A stretch of DNA of 64,000 nt from Bubalus kerabau (Eukaryota > Chordata > Mammalia > Artiodactyla > Bovidae), in NCBI RefSeq assembly GCF_029407905.1, contig NC_073633.1, forward strand, positions 30,270,501 through 30,334,500, read 5' to 3'. Below are positions 11,620-22,630 of the stretch, piece after piece (the stretch's first letter is position 1; every line of letters starts with the position of its first letter). Position numbers and translations under genes: made by a program. The notes under the pieces are model-generated. The model made no database searches, was not told the DNA's origin, and worked only from the letters and a program-made list of their open reading frames with translations.

Positions 11620-12031
11620 GTGGTCATGTATGAATGTGAGAGTTGGACTGTGAAGAAAGCTGAGCGCCGAAGAATTGATGCTTTTGAACTGTGGTGTTGG
11701 AGAAGACTCTTGAGAGTCCCTTGGACTGCAAGGAGATCCAACCAGTCCATTCTGAAGGAGATCAGCCCTGTGATTTCTTTGGAAGGAATGATGCTAAAGC
11801 TGAAACTCCAGTACTTGGGCCACCTCATGCGAAGAGTTGACTCATTGGAAAAGACTCTGATAGGAGAAGGGGACGACAGAGGATGAGATGGCTGGACGGC
11901 ATCACTGACTCGATGGACGTAAGTCTGAGTGAATACCGGGAGTTGGTGATGGACAGGGAGGCCTGGCTAGCTGCGATTCATGGGGTCGCAAAGAGTCGGA
12001 CACGACAGAGTGACTGAACTGAACTGAACTG
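11620..12031 (+). mobile_element. BovB 3' fragment, only in copy A
   Basis: Plus-strand BovB end (RT C-terminal part through 'gaactgaactgaactg'), inserted where copy B (about 37520) reads straight through. No clear target-site duplication is visible. The 5' junction overlaps the target by a few similar bases. Confidence 0.85.
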
Positions 12032-12424
12032 ATCAATCAGGCTAAATGTGGGTTTATCCTAAATGTCTGTTCAGGCATATCTATATAGCACTTTGATTGA
12101 TGTAGCAAGATAAATAAGTCAAAACAATACTCCAATATAGACTTTGGTGCCATAACTAAATTTTCCAGGTAATTGCCTAATCTCTACTTCTTCTCTCCTA
12201 TACAGATACAGCATACAAAGCATGTAGAACTATGCCTAGATACTGCAAGTGACTCATTGTGCTTACCTTCAACTATTTATTAATCAATTTCAAGAGACAC
12301 AAATTAACTAAACCTCTAAGAGGCTACACATCCAAAAGATTCCTAGGGCATCAACTGAGCTTTCCGAATTGAACAAAATAGACTCACTAGCTATTCTTCT
12401 TACGTGCTTTATGAGACTGATGAG

Positions 12425-12615
12425 GGTATTATTCATCAAATGTCTATTGTGAGCATAATGTTAAGCCCATTACATTTCTTGATTTATTTTTCCTCCTAAT
12501 ATTTTAGAGATGAAAATATTAAGAGTTCAGGAATATTCGATTATTCAAGCCATCCTTAAAGAAAAGGAACAAAGATTTAACCCATACTTTTCTGACTGTA
12601 AAAGCATAAATCACG
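12425..12615 (+). repeat. MIR SINE
   Basis: Degenerate MIR ('caaatgtctattgtgagc', 'attttagagatgaaaatatt'). It is shared with copy B at about 37915-38105. Confidence 0.5.
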
Positions 12616-13690
12616 TTGAGAATTTCAATTTTGATCATTTACTTTTTTTAAATACCTTACAATATTGGAAAGTAATTTCATTATTCTAATAAAGTTATAC
12701 AATCATATTCTTATGTGCTACTTACCTTTAGAGGCTATCTTTTAACTGGGTGTATACCAAATACTGACAGTGTATACTGACTTCATATGTATGTGCCACG
12801 TAATCAAAGCAGCCCATAGATCATTGCTTCTAGGAGGTCCTCAGACATTGAAAGAACTGAATGAGCTACTGACCCCAAGAAAACATTAGCAGCAATGTGG
12901 ATATGACTAGCAGTAGGCAGAGCAGATCAATCTAGGGAGACCTCGGACAGCTCTACACCCACTGCAGTGGACTCTCCATGTTAAGTCTCAGCCCTGCTGG
13001 GAATCTTTAGTCTCAGGAGCCTTAGAATAGCTTTCTCAACCAGGAATCTTTTTATGAAAGTAAATCTCAAAAAAAAATGGAAATTTCTATATACATACAA
13101 ACTTCCAGGATTTGGGAGTACAGGGCATTTTACTCTCCTGTGAATGTTTCACAAGTCACCATCGAACTGAGATGCTTTTAACACTGTGCTGTCACTGAGC
13201 TCTCTTCTTCATAAATGCTCTCTCATTAACTGTATTTTCCCCTTCTTTTATTTCATTCTTGTCCCACTTCCCCTTTGGGTAAGAACACCTTTAGTGTTCT
13301 ACAAAAGCTGGAAAAAATCTGGTAAGACTAGTTGTAGACAGTTTTAACAATAGAATCAAAACACCAACCTAAAAGGTAGGGTTTTCAATATGTCACTCCT
13401 CAATGAACTGAAAGAACATCCTATACGAACGAAAGGAATTCTCTGTCTCTTCCTGCTTGCCAAAGCAACGAGGGGCTGTGGGCTTATTCCGTTTGTGGAG
13501 CAACAAGAGCACGCGTGCGGAACTCATGGAGAAGACGCACACGTGGCTCATACTCAGATATTTCATTTGCTGAAAAGGCGAGATTAACAGTTTTAAACAG
13601 CCATTAATCCAAAACAGAATATGCCTAAAGAAGTGGCACAAACATATGTCAATTTATATGTGCACACAATTTGGACGTTACTAGAAGCAG
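12616..13690. other. Non-coding stretch of the duplication
   Basis: No gene, V segment or named repeat is seen. The matching stretch in copy B is about 38105-39180. Confidence 0.55.
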
Positions 13691-13693
13691 AGA

Positions 13694-13915
13694 ATGGGCT
13701 TCCCAGGTGGCGCTAATGGTGGCGCTCCTGCCAATGCAGGAGACAGAAGAGACACAGGTTTGATCCCTGTGTCAGGAAGATCCCCTGGAGGAGGCCACGG
13801 CAACCCACTCCAGTATTCTTGCCTGGAGAATCCCATGGACAGAAGAGGCTGGCAGGCTACAGTCCCTAGTGTCGCAAAGAGTCGACTCAACTGAAGCAAC
13901 TTAGCACACACACAA
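13694..13915 (+). mobile_element. Bov-tA SINE
   Basis: tRNA-like head 'cttcccaggtggcgctaatg', B-box-like 'ggtttgatccctg', then a Bov-A body and a short (CA)n. It is shared with copy B (40222-40442). Confidence 0.85.
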
Positions 13916-13954
13916 AAGTAGAAAACAGTGACTAAAGCCTCAAGATCTGGGCTC

Positions 13955-14155
13955 CTGAGTCCGGGATTCTCACATCAAACTTAGATGAGCAATAGATTTG
14001 ACAGAGAGACATTTATAGAAAATACAGACTTCTGGGTCCCATCCCTGCAAAGTATGATTCAGTTACTCTGGAATGCAGGGGAGAAAAAAATCTACTCTTT
14101 TTAAAGAAACTCCAGAGACTTCTGATAAAAAAAAAAAAAAATGGGAATCACTGAT
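13955..14155 (+). repeat. MER5A-like DNA transposon fragment
   Basis: Similarity to the hAT-Charlie MER5A body ('acagacttctgggtcccatc', 'gattcagttactctgg'), ending in an A run. It is also present in copy B at about 40475-40680. Confidence 0.55.
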
Positions 14156-14487
14156 CTATCCTAGGACTTTAGTCTCTAAAATGGGAAGGAAAGGTCTGGG
14201 TAAAAAGACAAAGATAATTTAACAAGTATATGGGAAGTATATATTACAACTTATATTGTATTTAAGTTTAAAAATGTGAAATAAGATTGAATTTTACAAA
14301 TATTTCATATACTAGTTGACACTGGCATCCTCACTTAGTATATATATATCAAAATGTAATAAGTAAAATATCCTGAGAATGATTCCGGTTTCAAACTCGG
14401 GGCTGTTGGTAGCAGCTATTCACTCATTTGTTCCTTTTCAGCTAATTATACTATTGAATGTTAACTAAAGTACACTTTACAAAATGT

Positions 14488-14662
14488 GTGTGTAACTCCA
14501 TGGACTATAGCCCTCCAGGCTCCTCTGTCGATGGAATTTTCCAGGCAAGAATACTGGAGCAGGTTATTATTTCCTACTCCAAGGGATCTTCCTGACCCAG
14601 GAATTGAACCCACGTCTCCTGCATTGGCAGACAGATTCTTTACCACTGCGCCACAGGTGTCT
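14488..14662 (-). mobile_element. Bov-tA SINE
   Basis: Antisense Bov-tA; its tRNA-like head ends at about 14660 ('accactgcgccacaggtgtc'). It is shared with copy B (about 41020-41195). The head overlaps the left arm of the palindrome at 14637-14866. Confidence 0.8.
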
Positions 14663-14866
14663 TAAAAAAATTCTCACAAACAGTGAAGCTGGCAGATAAT
14701 ATTTAAAATGCAGAAAGCAAGAAGAAAATAGCAGAGTGGACATGACTCTTCCTCTCTGCTATTTTCTTCTTGCTTTCTGCATTTGCATTTTAAATATTAT
14801 CAGCCAGCTTCATTCTCTTTAAGGGAATTATTTTTTAAGACACAGGTGGTGCAGTGGTAAACAATC
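14637..14866. repeat. Long imperfect palindrome (hairpin)
   Basis: Two inverted arms of about 100 bases flank a 17-base loop (14737-14753). The inner 29 bp (14708-14736 against 14754-14782) pair perfectly. Farther out, the arms pair with small indels through a 'taatatttaaa' block and a 'gtgtctta' block into 'accactgc / gcagtggt', which belongs to a Bov-tA head. Copy B keeps the structure at about 41172-41393 with one mismatch near the loop. It looks like a fold-back duplication of a Bov-tA flank that predates the segmental duplication. Confidence 0.85.
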
Positions 14867-15023
14867 AGCCATTTTACAAGAGAAAGCAAAAATAATCTAG
14901 GCATATTTCAAAAGAAAGAGATTAAAAGTGTTTCAGTTATCCAAAAGACAATTTTAAACATGAATTCACAGAACCATTATCGAAACACTCCGTAAAAACT
15001 TATATATACTAAAAGTATATATA

Positions 15024-15356
15024 GTGTTGTGCTGTGCTGTGCTGTGCTTATTTACTCAGTCATGTCCAACTCTTTGCGAGCTCATGCACTGTAATCCTCC
15101 AGGCTTCTCGCTCCATGAGGATTCTCCAGGCAAGAGTATTGGAGTTCTGCTCCAGGGAATCTTACCAGCCCAGTGACTGAACCCAAGTCTCCTGCATTGC
15201 AGGCAGTCTCTTTACCATCTGAGCCACCCAGGAAGCCCAAGAATACTGGAGTGGTAACCTAACCCTTCTTCAGAGAATATTCACAACTCAGGAATCAAAC
15301 CGGGGTCTCCTGCATTGCAGGCTTATTACAAGCTGGGCTATGAGGGAAGCCCATTG
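15024..15356 (-). mobile_element. Bov-tA SINE(s) with (TGTGC)n tail
   Basis: Antisense Bov-tA with a pentamer repeat at 15024-15048 and a head ending at about 15238 ('gagccacccaggaagcccaa'). A second partial Bov-tA head follows directly (15239-15356). It is shared with copy B (about 41560-41880). Confidence 0.75.
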
Positions 15357-15492
15357 TATATAGTGTTTGGACTCAAATGTTTTTTCTGATACTGCAAATG
15401 GAAAAGCTTGAGGGATGCTGAATTGGGAGTAGGAGGGGAAGCAGTTATTGTTCGTCTTTCTTCCACATCCTGCAAATGCTCTGACCTCTCCT

Positions 15493-15531
15493 TGTTTCTG
15501 TTCAGCTCTTCATGGATGCTCTGCTTCTGTG
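15493..15531 (-). promoter_or_regulatory. V-RSS (23-base spacer) of TRAV2 copy A
   Basis: On the minus strand: heptamer CACAGAA (15525-15531, last two bases off consensus CACAGTG), 23-base spacer (15502-15524) and nonamer ACAGAAACA (15493-15501). The sites match those of the working copy B gene. Confidence 0.85.
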
Positions 15532-15976
15532 TACCTCAGAGCACAATAGTAAACCCCCGCATCTGCCGGCTGCACCTGGAGGATGAGCAGTGACGAAGAG
15601 AACCTCTCATATGTCATGTTGTAGCGTCCCTTTGAGAAGGCCTTAAGCCCTTAATGAGGAGTCTTGGTGCAAATCCTGGGAAGTAAAGGTACCAGAGGAA
15701 GTCATAAACATCAGATATAGAGTGATTACAGGAAATTTCTGCCACAGCTCCCTCCAAAGAGACCACAATGGGAGACTGAAGTACTTGCTCCTTGCTCTCT
15801 GCTACTACAGGAAACAAACAAACAAAAAAGGTTGTGACTTTGAAATTTAAAACAAATTTTAAAACAAAGACATATATTTTTCCAAGACCAGATGGTGAAA
15901 AGGCTTACTCACACTTCCAGAGAGAGCTGAGGAGGAGACCCAGCCACACTGCTTCCAGAGTGCTCTGCAAAGCCAT
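15532..15976 (-). pseudogene. TRAV2: TRAV2 variable segment, frameshifted (copy A)
   Basis: Homologue of mammalian TRAV2. Leader exon 1 (15913-15976) is intact: 21 codons plus one base, hydrophobic, donor GT at 15911-15912. The intron is 108 bases. The V exon (15532-15804) begins with ESKEQV and has EISCNHS and FLWYLYFPG. Compared with copy B, one G is missing between 15631 and 15632. The reading frame is lost after KGLRPSQ, in the CDR2/FR3 region, and reaches a stop a few codons on, so the second cysteine is out of frame. The V exon is 273 bases against 274 in copy B. Splice sites and RSS remain. A sequencing error is possible but the site is not in a homopolymer. Confidence 0.88.
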
Positions 15977-16052
15977 GGCCAACATGCAGCTGGTCTCAGG
16001 CCAGTTGCCTCAAGTGTGACACTCACAGGAAGCTGATTATAGGCTGCCTCTT

Positions 16053-16080
16053 TTGCATTTTCATCTGTGTCATGACATCA
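16053..16080 (-). promoter_or_regulatory. CRE-like decamer and octamer-like site upstream of TRAV2 copy A
   Basis: Minus-strand TGATGTCA (16073-16080) lies 97 bases upstream of the leader ATG and fits the conserved TCR V promoter decamer core (TGAYRTCA). An ATGCAAAA octamer-like site lies at about 16051-16060. Copy B keeps the decamer at the same spacing. The promoter role is inferred from motif and position. Confidence 0.5.
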
Positions 16081-16186
16081 TCAGTTAGAATCTGTGAACC
16101 AAGAAGAATCACCACAGTTCTGAGGCTATTTAATAACTTCATCTGTACTTTGTTCTGAGTAGGGAGTCTTAAAAAAGCAGATGCCC

Positions 16187-16313
16187 TGGAGGGGGAAATG
16201 GCAACCCACTCCAGTATTCTTGCCTGGAAAATCCCGTGTACAGAGGAGCCTGGCAGGCTACAAGTCCATGGGGTCACAAAGGGTCAGACAGCACTTAGCA
16301 ACTGAGCACACAC
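16187..16313 (+). mobile_element. Bov-A/Bov-tA SINE fragment
   Basis: Body from 'aatggcaacccactccagta' to 'cagcacttagcaactgagca', ending in a short (CA)n. It is shared with copy B (42725-42852). Confidence 0.75.
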
Positions 16314-16745
16314 ACATCCTCTCAGAAGTCACCACAGCTGTGCATTTAAGAAGGCATTAAGCATTTAAGAAGCTTGCTTCCTTCATTAACGGTGCCAGAA
16401 AGAATCTCACATAGATGGGAGGAGACTGATTCGTCATTCAAACTAGAGCGATAGGTTCACACAAAAAAGTACGCTGAACTTATCACATGTAATATAATGC
16501 TATGCTAATATATTAAAAATAATGATCATGAAATCTTAGTGCCCGTGGTAGATGAGCAATGCATATTTTTAAGGCACAAAAATTACAATGTAAATTACAA
16601 TATTCACCAAAGTTTGACTCTGCATCGGAGATGATATCTGGAATAAGTATGGAAGGAAAATCTCACTTATATTTTTCTGTAACCAAAAGAAACTGGGTCT
16701 AGAAAGACCCAAAATTGCATCTGGAGATGACCTTTTTTGGATAGT

Positions 16746-16902
16746 GAAAGTGATCAGTCAGTCGTGTCCAACTCTTTGTGACCCCATGGACTATACAGTC
16801 CATGGAATTCTCCAGGCAAGAATACTGGAGTAGGTAGCCGTTCCCTTCTCCAGGGGATCTTCCCAACTCAGGGATCGAACCCAGGTTTCCCACATTGCAG
16901 GC
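16746..16902 (-). mobile_element. Bov-tA SINE with clear target-site duplication
   Basis: Antisense Bov-tA lacking the outer part of its head. The 11-base duplication ttttggatagt lies at 16735-16745 and 16903-16913. It is shared with copy B (about 43280-43445). Confidence 0.85.
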
Positions 16903-17334
16903 TTTTGGATAGTACCTATCTTCATTTTATTGCCTGAAGTTGTCCCATCTGATACTAATGAGGGCTTAGTAGTTCTACCTGAGGGTTTTATACAGATTTT
17001 AATGGGATTTTACTTGAAAAAGAAGAGAACAGAAGCTTGGTGGCCATTCAAGTTTCATACAGTAGCATTTACATGTGCACCAGCTCTGCCTAGTGGGCTC
17101 CATGGGAACTGATGGAAGGTCATGTCCCACGCAGCCTCTGAGACAGTCTTCATAGCTTCTCACAACCTGAAGAGATGTTTTTGCCCTTTGCTTTTCTTCA
17201 AATTCCTCTCCTTTATTCAATATCCATAGGGATATGAAGACTATAGAGAGGAAATAATCACCTTCTTAGAAAGCCTTCTGGTTAACAAAAGATGTTCCTC
17301 ATTCAGGTGAGTGGTTATTTAAAATACACTTCCA

Positions 17335-18931
17335 GTATGGTACTGGCACAAAGACAGAAATATAGATCAATGGAACAAAATAGAAAGCCCAGAGATAAAT
17401 CCACGCACATATGGACACCTTATCTTTGACAAAGGAGGCAAGAATATACAATGGTTAAAGACAATCTCTTTAACAAGTGGTGCTGGGAAATATGGTCAAC
17501 CACTTGTAAAAGAATGAAACTAGTTTTGCCAAACTAATACAATTATGTAAAATTTAAAAATAAAATAAAATTAAAAAAAAAGAATGAAACTAGAACACTT
17601 TCTAACACCATACACAAAAATAAACTCAATATAGATTAAAGATCTAAACGTAAGACCAGAAACTATAAAACTCCTAGAGGAGAACATAGGCAAAACACTC
17701 TCTGACATACATCACAGTAGGATCCTCTATGACCCACCTCCCAGAATATTGGAAATAAAAACAAAAATAAACAAATAGGACCTAATTAACCTTAAAAGCT
17801 TCTGCACATCAAAGGAAACTATTAGCAAGGTGAAAAGACAGCCTTCAGAATGGGAGAAAATAATAGCAAATGAAGCAACTGACAAACAACTAATCTCGAG
17901 AATATACAAGCAACTCCTACAGCTCAACTGCAGAAAAATAAATGACCAAATCAAAAAATGGGCCAAAGAACTAAATAGACATTTCTCCAAAGAAGACATA
18001 CAGATGGCTAACAAACACATGAAAAGATGCTCAACATCACTCATTATCAGAGAAATGCAAATCAAAACCACTATGAGGTACCATTTCACGCCAGTCAGAA
18101 TGGCTGCGATCCAAAAGTCTACAAGTAATAAATGCTGGAGAGGGTGTGGAGAAAAGGGAACCCTCTTACACTGTTGGTGGGAATGCAAACTAGTACAGCC
18201 ACTATGAAGAACAGTGTGGAGATTCCTTAAAAAACTGGAAATAGAACTGCTTCATGATCCAGCAATCCCACTGCTGGGCATACACACTGAGGAAACCAGA
18301 AGGGAAAGAGACACGTGTACCCCAATGTTCATCATAGCACTGTTTATAATAGCCAGGACATGGAAGCAACCTAGATGTCCATCATCAGATGAATGGATAA
18401 GAAAGCAGTGGTACATATACACAATGGAGTATTACTCAGCCATTAAAAAGAATACATTTGAATCAGTTCTAATGAGGTGGATGAAGCTGGAGCCTATTAT
18501 ACAGAGTGAAGTAAGCCAGAAAGAAAAACACCAATACAGTATACTAACGCATATATATGGAATTTAGAAAGATGGTAACAATAACCCTGTGTACGAGACA
18601 GCAAAAGAGACACTGATGTATAGAACAGTCTTATGGACTCTGTGGGAGAGGGAGAGGGTGGGAAGATTTGGGAGAATGGCATTGAAACATGTAAAATATC
18701 ATGTATGAAACGAGTTGCCAGTCCAGGTTCGATGCACGATACTGGATGCTTGGGGCTGGTGCACTGGGACGACCCAGAGGGATGGTATGGGGAGGGAGGA
18801 GGGAGGAGGGTTCAGGATGGGGAACACATGTATACCTGTGGCGGATTCATTTTGATAATTGGCAAAACTAATACAATTTTGTAAAGTTTAAAAATAAAAT
18901 AAATTTTAAAAAAAAATAAATAAAATAAAAT
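17335..18931 (+). mobile_element. 5'-truncated L1, only in copy A
   Basis: The 3' part of a bovine-type L1: the end of ORF2, the 3' untranslated region and an A-rich tail. ORF2 C-terminal pieces are open at 17830-18207 (with the zinc-knuckle-like CWRGCGEKGTLLHCWWEC) and 18214-18567. Target-site duplication aaaatacacttcca lies at 17321-17334 and 18932-18945. Copy B has the empty site at about 43861, so it inserted after the duplication. It carries a 57-base nested insertion. Confidence 0.92.
17524..17580 (+). mobile_element. 57-base L1 3'-end insertion nested in an L1
   Basis: The inserted stretch ('ttttgccaaactaatacaat' onward) matches the last bases of L1, as at 18862-18905 of the host, and ends in A. 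It is flanked by a 13-base direct repeat agaatgaaactag at 17511-17523 and 17581-17593. It is therefore a separate, extremely truncated retrotransposition into the older L1. Confidence 0.85.
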
Positions 18932-19030
18932 AAAATACACTTCCATAGAGTGGAATGTTTCTTTTCCTCATCCTAAAATGGTTGTTTTATTCATTTCCTT
19001 TTCTATCTTTTTTTATAGTCTCCCAGGTCA

Positions 19031-22000
19031 GGAAAGAATTTCCACATTTTATTGTGATCCACACAGTTAAAGGCTTTGGCATAGTCAATAAAGCAGAAAT
19101 AGATGTTTTTCTGGAACTCTCTTCCTTTTTCCATGATCCAGCGGATGTTAGCAATTTGACCTCTGGTTCCTCTGTCTTTTCTAAAACCAGCTTGAACATC
19201 TGGAAGTTCATGGTTCACATATTAATGAAGCCTGGCTTGCAGAATTGTGACCATTACCTCACTAGCATGTGAGATGAGTACAATTGTGCGGTAGTTTGAG
19301 CATTCTTTGGCATTGCCTTTCTTTGGCACTGGAATGAAAACTGACCTTTGCCAATCCTGTGGTCAATGCTGAGTTTTCCAAATTTGCTGGCATGTTGAGT
19401 GCAGCACTTTCATAGCATCATCTTCCAGGATTTGAAATAGCTCAACTGGAATTCCATCACCTCCACCTGCTTTGTTCATAGTGATGCTTTCTAAAGCCCA
19501 CTTGGCTTCACATTCCAGGATGTCTGGCTCTAGGTGAGTGCTCACAACATCGTGATTATCTGGGGCATGAAGCTCTATTTATACAGTTCTTCTGTGTATT
19601 CTTGCCACCTCTTCTAAATATCTTCTGCTTCTCTTAGGTCCATACCATTTCTGTCCTTTATCCAGCCCATCTTTGCATGAAATGTTCCCTTGGTATCTCT
19701 ATTTTTCTTGAAGAGATCTCTAGTCTTTCCCATTCTGTTGTTTTCCTCTATTTCTTTGCATTGATTGCTGAGGAAGGCTTTCTTATCTGTCCTTGCTATT
19801 CTTTGGATGTCTGCATTCAGATGCTTATATCTTTCCTTTTCTCCTTTGCTTTTCACTTCTCTTCTTTTCACAGCTATTTGTAAGGCCTCCTCAGACAGAC
19901 ATTTTACTTTTCTGCATTTCTTTTCCATGGGGATGGTCTTGATTCTTGTCTCCTGTACAATGTCACGAACCTCCATCCATAGTTCATCAGGCACTCTATC
20001 TATCAGATCTAGGCCCTTCAATCTATTTCTCACTTCCACTGTATAATCATAAGGGATTTGATTTAGGTCATACATGAATGGTCTAGTGGTTTTCCCTCCT
20101 TTCTTCAATTTCTGTCTGAATTTGGCAATAAGGAGTTCATGATCTGAGCCACAGTCAGCTTCCGGTCTTGTTTTTGCTGACGGTATAGAGCTTCTCCATC
20201 TTTGGCTGCAAAGAATATAATCAATCTGATTTCAGTGTTGACCACCTGGTGATGTCCATGTGTAGAGTCTTCTCTTGTGTTGTTTGAAGAGGGTGTTTGC
20301 TATTACCAGTGCATTTTCTTGGCAAAACTCTATTAGCCTTTGTCCCACTCCATTCTGTACTCAAAGGCCAAATTTACCTATTAATCCAGGTGTTTCTTGA
20401 CTTCCTACTCTTGCATTCCAACCCCTATAATGAAAAGGGCATCTTTTGGGGGTGTTAGTTCTAAAAGGTCTTGTAGGTCTTCATAGAACCGTTCAACTTC
20501 AGCTTCTTCAGTGTTACTCGTTGGGGCATAGATTTGGATTACTGTGATATTGAATGGTTTGCCTTGGAAATGAACAGAGATCATTCTGTCGTTTTTGAGA
20601 TTGCATCCAAGTACTGCCTTATGGACTCTTTTGTTGACCATGATGGCTACTCCATTTCTTCTAAGGGATTCCTGCCCACAGTAGTAGATATAACGGTTAT
20701 CTGAGTTAAATTCACCCATTCCAGTCCATCTTAGTTTGCTGAGTCCTTGAATGTCGACATTCACTCTTGCCATCTCCCAATTGACCACTTCCAATTTGCC
20801 TTGATTCGTGGACCTAACATTCCAGGTTCCTGTGCAATATTGCTCTCTACAGCATTGAACTTTGCTTCTATCATCAGTCACATCCACAACTGGGTATTGT
20901 TTTTGATTTGGTTCCATCCCTTCATTCTCTCTGGAGTTATTTCTCCACTGATCTCCAGTAGCCTATTGGGCACCTACCAACCCAGGGAGTTCATCTTTCA
21001 GTGTCCTATCTCTTTGCCTTTTCATACTTTTCATGGGGTTCTCAAGGCAAGAATACTGAAGTGGTTTGCCATTACCTTCTCCAGTGGATCACATTCTGTC
21101 AGACCTCTCCAACATGACCCGTCCATCTAGGGCGGCCCCACACGGCATGGCTTAGTTTTATTGAGTTAGACAAGGCTGTGGTCCATGTGATCAGATTGGC
21201 TAGTTTTCTGTGATTATGGTTTCGGTGTGTCTGCCCTCTGATGCCCTCTTGCAACACCTACCGTCGTACTTGGGTTTCTCTTACCTTGGACGTGGGTTAT
21301 CTCTTCATGGCTGTTCCAGCAAAGCAGCCTCTTGAGGCTGTCTCTTGAGGAAACTGTATGCAGATCAGGAAGCAACAGTTAGAACTGGACATAGAACAAC
21401 AGACTGGTTCCAAATAGGAAAAGGAGTACCTCAAGGCTGTATATTGTCACCTTGCTTATTTAACTTCTATGCAGAGTACATCATGAGAAACGCTGGGCAG
21501 GAAGAAGCACAAGCTGGAATCGAGATTGCTGGAAGAAATAGCAAAACCTCAGATATGCAGATAACACCACCCTTATGGCAGAAAGTGAAGAGGAACTAAA
21601 AAGCCTCTGGATGAAAGTGAAAGTGGAGAGTGAAAATGTTGGCCTAAAGCTCAACATTCAGAAAACAAAAATCATGACATCTGGTCCCATCACTTGATGG
21701 GAAATGGATGGGAAACAGTGGAAACAAAGTCAGACTTTATTTTTTTGAGCTCCAGAATCACTGCAGATGGTGATTGAAGCCATGAAATTAAAAGACGCTT
21801 ACTCCTTGGAAGGAAAGACATGACCAACCTAGACAGCATATTTAAAAGCAGAGACAATTCTTTGCCAACAAAGCAAGGTTTTTCAAAGCTATGGTTTTTC
21901 CAGTGGTCATGTATGGATGTGAGAGTTGGACGGTGAAGAAAGCTGAGCGCCGAAGAATTGATGCTTTTGAACTGTGGTGTTGGAGAAGACTCTTGAGAGT

Positions 22001-22323
22001 CCCTTGGACTGCAAGAACATCCAACCCGTCCATCTTAAAGGAGATCAGTCCTGGGTGTTCATTGGAGGGACTGATGTTGAAGCTGAAACCCCAGTACTTT
22101 GGCCACCTGATGGGAAGAGTTGACTCATTGGAAAAGACCCTACTGTTGGGAAGGACTGGGGGCAGGAGGAGAAGTGGACGACAGAGGATGAGATGGCATC
22201 ACTGACTCAATGGACATGAGTTTGGGTAGACTCCGGGAGTTGGTGATGGACAGGGAGGTCTGGCCTGCTGTGATTCATGGGGTCGCAAAGAGTCGGACAC
22301 GACTGAGTGAATAAAGTGAACTG
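19031..22323 (+). mobile_element. Near full-length BovB with inverted 5' part, only in copy A
   Basis: The right part (about 21339-22323) is plus-strand BovB from mid-RT to the 3' end. The left part (19031-21338) is BovB in reverse: it runs from the 5' leader (near 21325) to mid-RT (near 19031), with the endonuclease at 20405-20917. The two parts meet at adjacent points of the RT, missing only about a dozen codons. Both are flanked by aggtca (19025-19030 and 22324-22329). Copy B has the empty site near 43962. This is the pattern of twin priming (5' inversion) in one insertion. The coding frames are broken. Confidence 0.88.
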
Positions 22324-22434
22324 AGGTCATGAAAAATTAGTTTCTTCCCCAATATTTTTTTCTTTTTTTACTGGGAGATTCTTTAATAATGATAAGAGGA
22401 TCACTTAGGACTTCTTATTTATACATAGATATTC

Positions 22435-22630
22435 CTAGGTGGTGCCAGTGGTAAAGAACCCACCCGCCAATGCAGAAAACATAAGAGATGGGTTCGCTCT
22501 CTGAGTTGGGAAGATCCCCTGGAGGAGGGCATGGCAACCCACTCCAGGATTCCTGCCTGGAGAATCCCATAGACAGAGGAGACTGGCAAGCTATGATCCA
22601 TAGGATTGCAAAGAGCCAGACATGATTGAA
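22435..22630 (+). mobile_element. Bov-tA SINE
   Basis: tRNA-like head 'cctaggtggtgccagtggta' followed by a Bov-A body. It is shared with copy B (44065-44265). Confidence 0.8.

Noticed and set aside
13390..13587. Open frame with histidine/cysteine-rich look, also near 38882
   Set aside because: The two copies differ by indels that change the frame, and no family signature is seen.
15000..15360. Direct repeats that could suggest an array
   Set aside because: They are two adjacent Bov-tA heads and a pentamer tail, not a CRISPR or regulated array.
16930..17112. Possible extra V exon downstream of TRAV2
   Set aside because: No paired cysteines, no FWY motif and no RSS on either strand.
17727..18188. 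Membrane-like minus-strand open frame of 153 codons
   Set aside because: Antisense of L1 ORF2; the hydrophobic look comes from the complement of A-rich L1 codons.
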